DNA from: Thalassovita sp.
GTDB taxonomy: Bacteria > Pseudomonadota > Alphaproteobacteria > Rhodobacterales > Rhodobacteraceae
Length of the DNA stretch: 64,000 nucleotides
Direction of reading: 5' to 3'
NCBI GenBank assembly: GCA_029212905.1
Contig: JARGPB010000008.1
Span: 62,001 to 126,000, forward strand
Positions 1-7,346 of this stretch are shown here, one piece after another. The notes under the pieces are model-generated. The model did no database searches. It was given only the letters and a program-made list of their open reading frames with translations, and was not told the origin of the DNA. Position 1 is the stretch's first letter. Each line of letters opens with the position of its first letter. The position numbers were made by a program, and so were the translations under genes.

Positions 1-263
1 GTTTGCAGCCCTGAAACGGCGAACAGATATACCGACAGGACCATCAGCAGGTTGTTAATCCCCGTCAGCGCAGGGGTGCGCCCCCAAAACACGGCACCGT
101 CCGCACCGCGATACCCGATCACCATCAACACCACGCTGACCAGCAGCGCCAGCGCGACGGGGCCTCGGCCTTTCGCGCCCATTTTGGCCCGCACCTCGGG
201 GGCAATGCGTTTAAACAGATGCGCAGCGGACCATAGCGCAACGCCCAGAACAAGCCAGATCAT
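1..263 (-). CDS. NnrU family membrane protein (5' part, runs off the window)
   Basis: The reverse strand encodes 87 residues from an ATG at 263, preceded by a purine-rich GGAAGAGG ribosome binding site, and the frame is still open at the window edge. The protein starts MIWLVLGVALWSAAHLFKR, and later has the segments VLMVIGYRG and NNLLMVLSVYLF. These match the NnrU family, an integral membrane protein family first named from denitrification gene clusters and also found in carotenoid and unrelated contexts (one member is the Z-ISO isomerase relative). At least two hydrophobic segments are visible. The role here cannot be told, because no nitrogen-oxide genes are in the window. It reads in the same direction as the malyl-CoA thioesterase gene, 57 bp downstream of that gene's stop. 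Family call is firm, function is not. Confidence 0.8.
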   Translation of the reverse strand, partial: MIWLVLGVALWSAAHLFKRIAPEVRAKMGAKGRGPVALALLVSVVLMVIGYRGADGAVFWGRTPALTGINNLLMVLSVYLFAVSGLQ

Positions 264-320
264 TGGAAACCTCTTCCTTTAGGATTGGGACCAGATTGGG
301 TCTCTGGGCGTTATAGTGCT

Positions 321-1178
321 TTATCCGGCCAAGTCTGCAATAGCTGCGGCTTTTGCCAGAGTTTTCTTGGCGGTCTCGACATGCAGGTTTTCGACGATCT
401 TGCCGTCGACAACTGCAACGCCCTGCCCGCTGGCCTCTGTTTCCTCAAACGCAGCAATCTGACGTTTTGCCAGGTCGATCTCGGCTTCAGATGGGGCAAA
501 GGCTTCGTTTGTTACATCAACCTGCGCGGGGTGGATCAGCGTCTTGCCATCATAGCCCATGTCCCGTCCCTGATCGCATTCGACTTTCAGGCCGTCATTG
601 TCCTTGAACTGGTTATACACACCGTCAATCGCGATTACGCCATGAGCGCGAGCAGCCAGCAGGATCATCTGCAACGAGGCCTGCATCGGCAGACGATCCG
701 CGCGGAACCGGCTGTTCAGCTCTTTGGCCAGATCATTCGTTCCTGCAACAAAGCCTGTCAGCTGCGGGTGAGCAGCGATTTCCAGCGCGTTCAGAATACC
801 CAGCGGCGTTTCCATCATTGCCCAGATCGGCTTACCATTTCCCAACAGATCTGCCAGCGCCTGCACGTCCGCAGCCGAGTTCACCTTGGGCAGAAGGAAG
901 GCATCGCAATCAGCGTCGCGCAGCGCCTCGACATCACCAGCGCCCCATTCGCTATCCAAACCGTTGATACGGATAATCTTGGCGCGGTTGCCGTAACCTC
1001 CCTCGGCCAACGCGGCCTTCAGCGTGTCACGCGCGCCAACCTTGGCGTCGGGGCTGACCGCGTCCTCCAAGTCGAAAATGATGGCATCAACGGGCAGCGT
1101 GCGGGCCTTATCCAGCGCCCGATCTTTCGAACCGGGAATGTAAAGAACCGAGCGATATGGGCGGGCGGTCATGTCCAT
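321..1178 (-). CDS. mcl2: (3S)-malyl-CoA thioesterase (Mcl2), CitE/HpcH-HpaI superfamily
   Basis: A 285-residue protein of the citrate lyase beta / malyl-CoA lyase superfamily. Seen: RSVLYIPGSKDRALDKA near the N-terminus, the metal-site region AIIFDLEDAV, an arginine-containing IIRINGLDS, the metal ligand region MMETPLGILNA and a C-terminal DGKTLIHPAQ. Known: in Rhodobacter sphaeroides a paralogue of malyl-CoA lyase located next to mdh is a thioesterase that hydrolyses (3S)-malyl-CoA to malate and CoA in the ethylmalonyl-CoA pathway. Inferred: this gene is the same orthologue because of its length and its position beside mdh. A lyase activity cannot be excluded from sequence alone. Two in-frame ATGs (1178 and 1172) are possible; the AGGAC motif is better spaced for 1178. 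Confidence 0.8.
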   Translation of the reverse strand: MDMTARPYRSVLYIPGSKDRALDKARTLPVDAIIFDLEDAVSPDAKVGARDTLKAALAEGGYGNRAKIIRINGLDSEWGAGDVEALRDADCDAFLLPKVNSAADVQALADLLGNGKPIWAMMETPLGILNALEIAAHPQLTGFVAGTNDLAKELNSRFRADRLPMQASLQMILLAARAHGVIAIDGVYNQFKDNDGLKVECDQGRDMGYDGKTLIHPAQVDVTNEAFAPSEAEIDLAKRQIAAFEETEASGQGVAVVDGKIVENLHVETAKKTLAKAAAIADLAG

Positions 1179-1294
1179 GAGTCTTGTCCTCGTAATAATC
1201 TTGCGCGGACAAGGCCAAATTTCAGCGAAAATTTCAAGAGCAATGTCGCCGCAGCGCAGAAATAACCGCCGTCAAACGCGAAAACACCGTCGTT

Positions 1295-2047
1295 TCAGGT
1301 AAGCGCATCCCAAATCAGCTTTGTCCCGGTCAGCGTCAGAAGCACATAAGTCAACGTAAAGAAGGCGCGCTCGGGCACCATATGATGCGCTTTCACCCCC
1401 AGCCAGGCACCCAGAATCGCGAAAGGCGCCAACAGCAGATCAGCCCACAGTGTCTGAACCGTAAAAATACCCAGGAATGCATAGGGCACGAATTTGGAAA
1501 TGTTGATCGCCCAGAAGATCAAAACCGTCGTGGCCTGAAAGGGAGTCTTCGCCAACCCTCGGGACAACAGATACACAGCGGCCGGGGGGCCACCCGCGTG
1601 ACTGACAAAACTGGTGAACCCCGCCAGCGCACCGGCGAATGCTCCGGCCCACTGCGGCATTTCCCGCGCCGGAGGTCGGATTAGGCGCAATTTCAACGAC
1701 ATCTGCCAGCCAACAAAGGCCAGCGAGATGCCCCCGATCAACAGACGAAAGAAATCCGCATCCGCGATCTGATACAGCCAGGCCCCCAGCCCAACCCCTG
1801 GCAAGGCCCCCAGGATCAGCAGTCGCGCATCGGGCCAGCTCCATTGCCCCCAATACGGCCGCAGGGTGGTCGCATCCACCAGCATCAGCAGCGGCAACAT
1901 GATACCGAGCGCCTGCCCCGGTTCAAGGATCACCGCAAGAATCGAGGCCGCCGCAAAGGCCGCCCCGGACCCGAAACCACCCTTGGAAATCCCCGCGAAT
2001 GTTACAGCGGGTGCCGCAACAGCAAAAAAAGCCCAATCCACCAGCAT
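1295..2047 (-). CDS. TSUP family (TauE/SafE) anion exporter, membrane protein
   Basis: About 250 residues, nearly all hydrophobic, with roughly eight predicted membrane segments. The two internally similar halves carry the family features: AGISKGGFGSGAAFAAAS near the N-terminus, and FTSFVSHAGGPPAAVYLL in the second half. The family moves sulfite, sulfoacetate, taurine-related or other small organosulfur anions across the inner membrane, and the substrate cannot be read from sequence. The frame is open further upstream to 2188, but the extension is polar and overlaps the mdh promoter region, so I start at the ATG at 2047 (MLVDWAFFA). It diverges from mdh across about 160 bp. No sulfur metabolism genes are adjacent, so its link to the TCA block is probably only positional. 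Confidence 0.82.
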   Translation of the reverse strand: MLVDWAFFAVAAPAVTFAGISKGGFGSGAAFAAASILAVILEPGQALGIMLPLLMLVDATTLRPYWGQWSWPDARLLILGALPGVGLGAWLYQIADADFFRLLIGGISLAFVGWQMSLKLRLIRPPAREMPQWAGAFAGALAGFTSFVSHAGGPPAAVYLLSRGLAKTPFQATTVLIFWAINISKFVPYAFLGIFTVQTLWADLLLAPFAILGAWLGVKAHHMVPERAFFTLTYVLLTLTGTKLIWDALT

Positions 2048-2208
2048 CGCATTTACACCCCTAACTGCCCGTTCTGTCAGGACTTTAGTCACTTTCGGCG
2101 TCACATCACAGTCACAAAGCCCAACCTGCCGCAGTGCAGCAGACTTGAAACGTACCCGCGAAAAGACTACCCCAAGCGCGATTTTCAATCGGACCGGAGA
2201 TGAATTCC

Positions 2209-3171
2209 ATGGCCAGACCCAAGATTGCCCTTATCGGCGCAGGCAACATCGGTGGCACCCTTGCCCACCTCGCAGCCCTGAAAGAACTCGGCGACGTCGT
2301 TCTGTTTGACATTGCCGAAGGCCTCCCCGAGGGCAAGGCTCTCGACATCGCGGAATCGGGCCCCTCGGAAGGGTTTGACGCGGCCATGTCGGGCACTCAG
2401 TCCTATGAAGACATCGCTGGCGCGGACGTCTGCATCGTAACCGCCGGTGTTGCACGCAAACCGGGCATGTCGCGCGACGATCTGCTGGGCATCAACCTCA
2501 AGGTCATGAAGTCGGTTGGCGAAGGTATCGCCGCCCACGCACCCGACGCATTCGTCATCTGCATCACCAACCCGCTGGACGCGATGGTCTGGGCCTTGCA
2601 GAAATTCTCGGGCCTGCCCACCAACAAGGTTTGCGGCATGGCTGGCGTTCTGGATTCGGCTCGTTTCCGTCACTTCCTGGCGGAAGAGTTCAACGTGTCC
2701 ATGCGCGACGTCACTGCCTTTGTTCTGGGCGGCCACGGCGACACCATGGTGCCTTCGGTTCGTTACTCGACCGTTGCTGGTATCCCCTTGCCCGACCTGA
2801 TCGAAATGGGTTGGACCACACAAGAGAAACTGGACGCCATGGTTCAGCGCACCCGTGACGGCGGCGCCGAGATCGTTGGCCTGCTGAAAACCGGCTCGGC
2901 ATTCTATGCCCCCGCGACCAGCGCCATCGAAATGGCCGAAGCCTTCCTGAAAGACCAGAAGCGCGTTCTGCCCTGCGCCGCTTATTGCGACGGCGAGATC
3001 GGCGTGAAGGACATGTACGTGGGTGTGCCCACCGTGATCGGCGCCGGCGGCATCGAGAAAGTCGTGGACATCAAGCTGAACAAAGAAGAGCAGGTGATGT
3101 TCGACAAGTCTGTAGACGCGGTCAAAGGCCTGGTCACTGCTTGTAAAGAGATCGACCCTTCGCTGGTCTAA
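2209..3171 (+). CDS. mdh: malate dehydrogenase (NAD-dependent)
   Basis: Interconverts malate and oxaloacetate in the TCA cycle. The 320-residue protein belongs to the LDH-like (type 3) malate dehydrogenases usual in alphaproteobacteria. Seen: the dinucleotide-binding loop ALIGAGNIGG at residues 7-16, substrate arginines 83 and 89 in GVARKPGMSRDD, the NP of ITNPLDAMV, and the catalytic Asp149/His176 pair, the latter within LGGHGDTMVP. An upstream ATG at 2200 exists, but the GGAGA motif at 2196-2200 sits 8 bp before the ATG at 2209, and family members start MARPKIALIG, so 2209 is chosen. A strong terminator follows, so mdh can be transcribed apart from sucC. The thioesterase that yields malate lies just upstream on the other strand. 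Confidence 0.97.
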   Translation: MARPKIALIGAGNIGGTLAHLAALKELGDVVLFDIAEGLPEGKALDIAESGPSEGFDAAMSGTQSYEDIAGADVCIVTAGVARKPGMSRDDLLGINLKVMKSVGEGIAAHAPDAFVICITNPLDAMVWALQKFSGLPTNKVCGMAGVLDSARFRHFLAEEFNVSMRDVTAFVLGGHGDTMVPSVRYSTVAGIPLPDLIEMGWTTQEKLDAMVQRTRDGGAEIVGLLKTGSAFYAPATSAIEMAEAFLKDQKRVLPCAAYCDGEIGVKDMYVGVPTVIGAGGIEKVVDIKLNKEEQVMFDKSVDAVKGLVTACKEIDPSLV

Positions 3172-3191
3172 TCTCTGTCTAATTACGGATC

Positions 3192-3218
3192 AAAAGGGCA
3201 CCTTCGGGTGCCCTTTTT
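3192..3218 (+). terminator. rho-independent terminator of mdh
   Basis: An 11-bp perfect stem (AAAAGGGCACC paired with GGTGCCCTTTT) closed by a UUCG tetraloop and ending in five T residues, 20 bp after the mdh stop codon. The A-rich left arm means it could also work on the reverse strand. Confidence 0.95.
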
Positions 3219-3427
3219 GCGTATATCGGCCTGCCTCGGACCGTCACATACCCTTTACACCTGCGTCACATTCCTGTCCCCAGAATCGCGCAGGCTCAGG
3301 ATGCGAAGGTTCAGACGCCTCTGATCTTTCGATAGAGGCCCCTGACGGAATTGGCCCTCTTGGAACGAAGCGCGGGCCAACCGACGCCATCCATCACACC
3401 GCAGACAAAACATCGAAGGAGATGACA

Positions 3428-3643
3428 ATGATCGAGCTTTTCTCGAGCCTGCCCGCGTGGATGAAACTGACCAGCGGTGCCGCTATTTTCATGCTGGTCC
3501 TCTTGGCCATACTGGGCGGCGGCGAAGCGCATTGGCGAAAATCAGGCAAACGGGGCTCCGCCCTCTTTGTCCGGTGGTATGGGGTCTGGCACCAAAGCCG
3601 ACGCCCCGGCCCGCACGACAAGACAATCCCCCCTGCAGAGTAG
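3428..3643 (+). CDS. small single-span membrane protein, unknown function
   Basis: A 71-residue ORF between the mdh terminator and the sucC promoter region. The start at 3428 has a GAAGGAG ribosome binding site at 3415-3421, seven bases upstream; an ATG at 3422 is too close to it. Residues about 15-31 (SGAAIFMLVLLAILGGG) form one hydrophobic segment, followed by a basic tail rich in Arg, Trp and Pro. No family is recognised. The strong ribosome binding site argues that it is translated, but there is no obvious terminator after it and no conserved motif. Its base composition is like that of its neighbours. It could be a small inner-membrane protein of this group of bacteria. Confidence 0.5.
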   Translation: MIELFSSLPAWMKLTSGAAIFMLVLLAILGGGEAHWRKSGKRGSALFVRWYGVWHQSRRPGPHDKTIPPAE

Positions 3644-3770
3644 TGCAACCCACAAGACTTGGTTACATATGAGGGCCGGGCAGCCGGTCCTCATAATTGT
3701 TCGCATCTGGACAGGTAGTGCTTTGCGTGCAGATGCCCAAAACGAATCAATTCCTGCTCTTCTTTTCATT

Positions 3771-3801
3771 TGTGATCACAGCATTTAAAAGTGTGATCAC
3801 A
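3771..3801. promoter_or_regulatory. two identical TGTGATCACA palindromes before sucC
   Basis: TGTGATCACA occurs at 3771-3780 and again at 3792-3801, with centres 21 bp apart, so both lie on the same face of the helix. The extended forms are TTGTGATCACAG and GTGTGATCACAA. They lie 109 bp and more before the sucC start, in an AT-rich non-coding stretch (3644-3909). The pattern fits operators of a dimeric regulator, such as a GntR/FCD-type or CRP/FNR-type protein controlling the sucCDAB-lpd operon. Which protein binds is not known. Confidence 0.6.
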
Positions 3802-3909
3802 AACCTCAGAAAATACGTAAAAATCCACACAGATGAAAGAAAACGCTTAGTTGCGTCTGCCACTTAGGGATATACGAACCCCCAATCGTAGCAAGACGGG
3901 ACAGTTTTC

Positions 3910-5103
3910 ATGAACATTCATGAGTATCAAGCGAAAGCACTTCTTCGCGAATACGGTGCCCCGGTTTCTGACGGACGTGTTGTCCTGAAGGCCGAGGATG
4001 CAAAAACCGCCGCAGGCGAACTTGACGGCCCTCTTTGGGTGGTTAAGGCGCAGATCCACGCAGGTGGTCGCGGCAAAGGCAGCTTCAAAGAAGCAGAAGC
4101 TGGCGAAAAAGGCGGCGTGCGCCTGGCCAAATCGGTGGAAGAAGCCGCCGAAGAAGCCAAGAAGATGCTGGGCAAGACCTTGGTCACCCACCAGACCGGC
4201 CCCGCCGGCAAACAGGTAAACCGCATCTACATCGAAGACGGTTCGGACATCGAACGCGAACTGTATCTGGCCTTCCTGGTGGATCGTCAGACCTCGCGCG
4301 TGTCGATCGTTTCCTCGACCGAAGGCGGCATGGACATCGAAGAGGTCGCCGCGTCGACCCCCGAGAAAATCCTGTCCTTCACCATTGATCCCGCGGTTGG
4401 CTACATGCCCTTCCACGGTCGTCGCGTTGCTTTCTCTCTGGGTCTGACCGGCGGTCAGGTCAAACAGTGCGTTGCGCTGCTGGGCAATCTCTACAAAGCC
4501 TTCGTTGCGAAGGACATGGAGATGCTGGAGATCAACCCGCTGATCGTCATGCCCGATGGCAACCTGAAGCTGCTGGACGCCAAGCTGGGTTTTGACGGCA
4601 ACGCTGTCTACCGCCACCCCGATGTCGCCAACCTGCGCGACGAAACCGAAGAAGACCCCAAAGAGCTGGCAGCGTCGAAATACGACCTGAACTACATCGC
4701 TCTGGACGGTGAGATCGGTTGCATGGTGAACGGTGCAGGTCTGGCGATGGCCACCATGGACATCATCAAACTGTACGGCGCCGAGCCTGCAAACTTCCTG
4801 GACGTTGGTGGCGGCGCTACCAAGGAAAAGGTGACCGAAGCCTTCAAGATCATCACCTCGGACCCGAACGTCAAAGGCATCCTAGTGAACATCTTTGGTG
4901 GCATCATGCGCTGTGACGTCATCGCCGAGGGCGTTGTCGCCGCGGTGAAAGAGGTCGGTCTGCAGGTTCCGCTGGTTGTGCGCCTGGAAGGCACCAACGT
5001 GGAAGCGGGCAAAGAGATCATCAACACCTCTGGCCTGAACGTCATCGCCGCCGACAACCTGTCGGATGGTGCGGAGAAAATCGTGAAAGCGGTAAAAGGC
5101 TAA
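3910..5103 (+). CDS. sucC: succinyl-CoA ligase (ADP-forming) subunit beta
   Basis: The beta chain of succinyl-CoA synthetase, which makes ATP or GTP while converting succinyl-CoA to succinate. Length, 397 residues, is normal. Seen: the N-terminal MNIHEYQAKALLREYGAPV typical of SucC, the ATP-grasp region with WVVKAQIHAGGRGKG, the metal-binding EINPLIV near residue 205, and the C-terminal ligase domain with FLDVGGGATKEKV and LVNIFGGIMRCD. The start has only a weak ribosome binding site (ACGGGA), which is unusual for a highly expressed gene. It is followed after 4 bp by a lipoprotein gene and then sucD, so the alpha and beta chain genes are not adjacent. It heads the TCA operon behind the tandem palindromes. 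Confidence 0.97.
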   Translation: MNIHEYQAKALLREYGAPVSDGRVVLKAEDAKTAAGELDGPLWVVKAQIHAGGRGKGSFKEAEAGEKGGVRLAKSVEEAAEEAKKMLGKTLVTHQTGPAGKQVNRIYIEDGSDIERELYLAFLVDRQTSRVSIVSSTEGGMDIEEVAASTPEKILSFTIDPAVGYMPFHGRRVAFSLGLTGGQVKQCVALLGNLYKAFVAKDMEMLEINPLIVMPDGNLKLLDAKLGFDGNAVYRHPDVANLRDETEEDPKELAASKYDLNYIALDGEIGCMVNGAGLAMATMDIIKLYGAEPANFLDVGGGATKEKVTEAFKIITSDPNVKGILVNIFGGIMRCDVIAEGVVAAVKEVGLQVPLVVRLEGTNVEAGKEIINTSGLNVIAADNLSDGAEKIVKAVKG

Positions 5104-5107
5104 TCGG

Positions 5108-5638
5108 ATGCGATTGGTCCCGGCCCCGCTGATACTAAGCGCGACATTGGTCGCAGGATGTATCGGACCGGAACTGGGACCAGACGCCGCCGAACTGGCG
5201 AATATCAGAGAGAGCAACATCGTGCCCAAAAGCAGCGCAACAGCCTTTATCAGAGCTTTTGACAAGTTCTGCGTCAAAGGGGCCCAGGCCCCCGCGGCGA
5301 AAGAAGCGCTGTTGCGGGATGCCGGTTATGTGCCGCTGCGACGGGTCCGTAATGGTGTGCGGTCCTTCGTGTCGGACGATCGCCGCCCAGCGGTCAATTT
5401 CTCGGACAGTTTGTGTATGGTCCAGTCCCGGTCACGCATCGGACAGACCAACCGGGTTCGGCGCTATGTGCAAGACACCTTTCCCAAGGCGGTCGCACTT
5501 GGCTCTGGGTCCGGTGGGCACACGTTCGAGGAAACATGGATGGTGACGGATACGCCCAAGGCAATGGTCGGCACCAGCCGCACCAACGATGGCGGGAACC
5601 ATACCAAATTCGCTCTGATCTATTTTCGCCCGGAATAG
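5108..5638 (+). CDS. predicted lipoprotein, unknown function, between sucC and sucD
   Basis: A 176-residue protein starting 4 bp after the sucC stop. Residues 1-18 form a lipoprotein signal with the lipobox LVAGC, so the mature protein would be lipid-anchored at Cys18. The mature part has two further cysteines (in FDKFCVKG and DSLCMVQ) and ends in KFALIYFRPE. I recognise no catalytic motif or family. Being between sucC and sucD, with short gaps either side, it should be co-transcribed with the TCA genes. Nothing in it suggests a metabolic enzyme; a periplasmic or outer-membrane lipoprotein is the plain reading. It looks like a passenger in the operon rather than a subunit, since the cytoplasmic SucCD enzyme could not meet it. 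Confidence 0.7.
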   Translation: MRLVPAPLILSATLVAGCIGPELGPDAAELANIRESNIVPKSSATAFIRAFDKFCVKGAQAPAAKEALLRDAGYVPLRRVRNGVRSFVSDDRRPAVNFSDSLCMVQSRSRIGQTNRVRRYVQDTFPKAVALGSGSGGHTFEETWMVTDTPKAMVGTSRTNDGGNHTKFALIYFRPE

Positions 5639-5697
5639 CTAACCGAAACGTTAAATCATGCGCCGCACCAGCGCGGCAAAATCAAGGAGACTCCGAT

Positions 5698-6579
5698 ATG
5701 GCAGTCCTCATCGACGAAAACACCAAAGTGATCTGTCAGGGCTTCACCGGCTCGCAGGGTACTTTCCACTCGGAACAGGCCATCGCCTACGGCACCAAGA
5801 TGGTTGGCGGCGTGACCCCCGGCAAGGGCGGCAACAGCCACCTGAACCTGCCCGTTTTCAACAGCGTGCACGAAGCCAAGGCCAAAACCGAAGCCAACGC
5901 CACCGTGATCTATGTTCCCCCGCCCTTCGCGGCTGACTCGATCCTGGAAGCCATCGACGCCGAGATGGAACTGATCGTTTGCATCACCGAAGGCATCCCG
6001 GTTCTGGACATGATGCGTGTGAAGCGCGCTCTGATGGACAGCTCCTCGCGTCTGATCGGCCCGAACTGCCCGGGTGTCATCACCCCGGACGCCTGCAAAA
6101 TCGGCATCATGCCTGGCCACATCCACCAGCGTGGTTCGGTTGGCGTTGTGTCGCGTTCGGGTACCCTGACCTACGAAGCGGTAAAACAGACTTCGGACAT
6201 CGGTCTGGGCCAGTCGACCGCCGTCGGCATCGGTGGCGACCCCATCAAAGGCACCGAGCACATTGACGTGCTGGACATGTTCCTGGACGACGACGAGACC
6301 CACTCGATCATCATGATCGGTGAAATCGGTGGCTCCGCAGAAGAAGAGGCCGCCGAATTCCTGGCCGAGCAGCGTAAAAAAGGCCGCTGGAAACCCACCG
6401 CAGGCTTCATCGCTGGCCGTACGGCGCCTCCGGGCCGTCGCATGGGTCACGCTGGTGCAATCGTTGCTGGCGGCAAAGGCGACGCAGAATCGAAGATCGA
6501 AGCCATGAAATCGGCTGGTATCGTCGTAGCTGACAGCCCCGCCACCCTGGGCGAAGCCGTCCTGCAAGCGATCGGTTAA
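5698..6579 (+). CDS. sucD: succinyl-CoA ligase (ADP-forming) subunit alpha
   Basis: The alpha chain of succinyl-CoA synthetase, 293 residues. Seen: the CoA-binding loop CQGFTGSQGTFHSEQ near residues 13-27, the GGVTPGKGG motif, the IGPNCPGVI segment, and the phosphohistidine loop GRRMGHAGAIVAGG with the catalytic His at residue 251. The frame extends far upstream, but AAGGAG at 5684-5689 and the family N-terminus MAVLIDENTKVI fix the start at 5698. It should pair with SucC encoded upstream. The 59-bp gap after the lipoprotein gene contains nothing notable. A sulfotransferase-like gene follows after only 7 bp. Confidence 0.97.
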   Translation: MAVLIDENTKVICQGFTGSQGTFHSEQAIAYGTKMVGGVTPGKGGNSHLNLPVFNSVHEAKAKTEANATVIYVPPPFAADSILEAIDAEMELIVCITEGIPVLDMMRVKRALMDSSSRLIGPNCPGVITPDACKIGIMPGHIHQRGSVGVVSRSGTLTYEAVKQTSDIGLGQSTAVGIGGDPIKGTEHIDVLDMFLDDDETHSIIMIGEIGGSAEEEAAEFLAEQRKKGRWKPTAGFIAGRTAPPGRRMGHAGAIVAGGKGDAESKIEAMKSAGIVVADSPATLGEAVLQAIG

Positions 6580-6586
6580 TCTCAGA

Positions 6587-7279
6587 ATGCTCGTGTCTTT
6601 CGCGCATAACTTCATTTTTCTCAAATCGAGAAAAACTGCAGGAACATCCGTCGAAATGTTCTTGCAGACCGCGAGCGGTATCACCGCAGCTGAGGTCAGC
6701 GAAAAGACACATGCAATCGAGAATGACATGGGCATAGTTGGCAGCCGCATGATGCCCAAAAGCACCATTGCGCTGGACCACAAGTGGTTCAACCATTTGC
6801 CCGCGAAACAACTGCGCGCCCAGATAGGCGAAGACGTCTGGGCGCGCAGCACCAAGGTGACCACGGTGCGCAACCCGTTTGACCGCATAGTTTCAGCGTA
6901 TTTCTGGATTTTGCACTTCAATGATCAGCCTGCCCCCAGCGACCCCGAGATATTGCAGCAGAACGTCTCGGCGTTTGCCATGAACAATAGCTTTCCTGAC
7001 GATCGCGAGATCTTCTTTGATGGCGATGAATACGTCCCCGATGTCCACATCCGCTATGAGACGCTGGAAAGCGATCTGCGAACATTTTGTGTGTCGCAGG
7101 GCCTGTCCGAAACCCATAACGCGCTGCCCCAGACCAAGGTTCTGCGGCACAAACGTAACGGGCTAAGCACGTCTTCTTTTTTCACTCCTGCCGCGCGCGA
7201 CCACATACGCGATCAATACGCCTGGCTGATCGATAGATTCGATTATTCGCTGGAGAATGACAAAGTTGCCGCTCACTAA
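6587..7279 (+). CDS. sulfotransferase-like protein (Sulfotransfer_2 type) inside the TCA operon
   Basis: A 230-residue protein with the two PAPS-binding signatures of sulfotransferases: the 5'-phosphosulfate loop at residues 11-21 (FLKSRKTAGTS) and the 3'-phosphate loop at 93-105 (TVRNPFDRIVSAY). Known members transfer sulfate from PAPS to carbohydrates or other acceptors. The acceptor is unknown here; a surface glycan is a reasonable inference because a glycosyltransferase gene lies downstream in the same operon. The gene starts 7 bp after sucD and ends 67 bp before sucA. It is noticeably richer in A+T and less codon-biased than the flanking TCA genes, which suits a poorly expressed later insertion. 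No ribosome binding site is obvious, so translation may be coupled to sucD. Confidence 0.72.
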   Translation: MLVSFAHNFIFLKSRKTAGTSVEMFLQTASGITAAEVSEKTHAIENDMGIVGSRMMPKSTIALDHKWFNHLPAKQLRAQIGEDVWARSTKVTTVRNPFDRIVSAYFWILHFNDQPAPSDPEILQQNVSAFAMNNSFPDDREIFFDGDEYVPDVHIRYETLESDLRTFCVSQGLSETHNALPQTKVLRHKRNGLSTSSFFTPAARDHIRDQYAWLIDRFDYSLENDKVAAH

Positions 7280-7346
7280 ACCCGACACACACACCTAACA
7301 CCATCTTAAGACTTTCCCCGAAATGGGGGCGAACCGAGGTGCCACA

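Noticed and set aside
3644..3909. A riboswitch or leader peptide in the 266-bp sucC leader
   Set aside because: The region is AT-rich with two palindromes, but no stable stems or ORF with strong start were seen.
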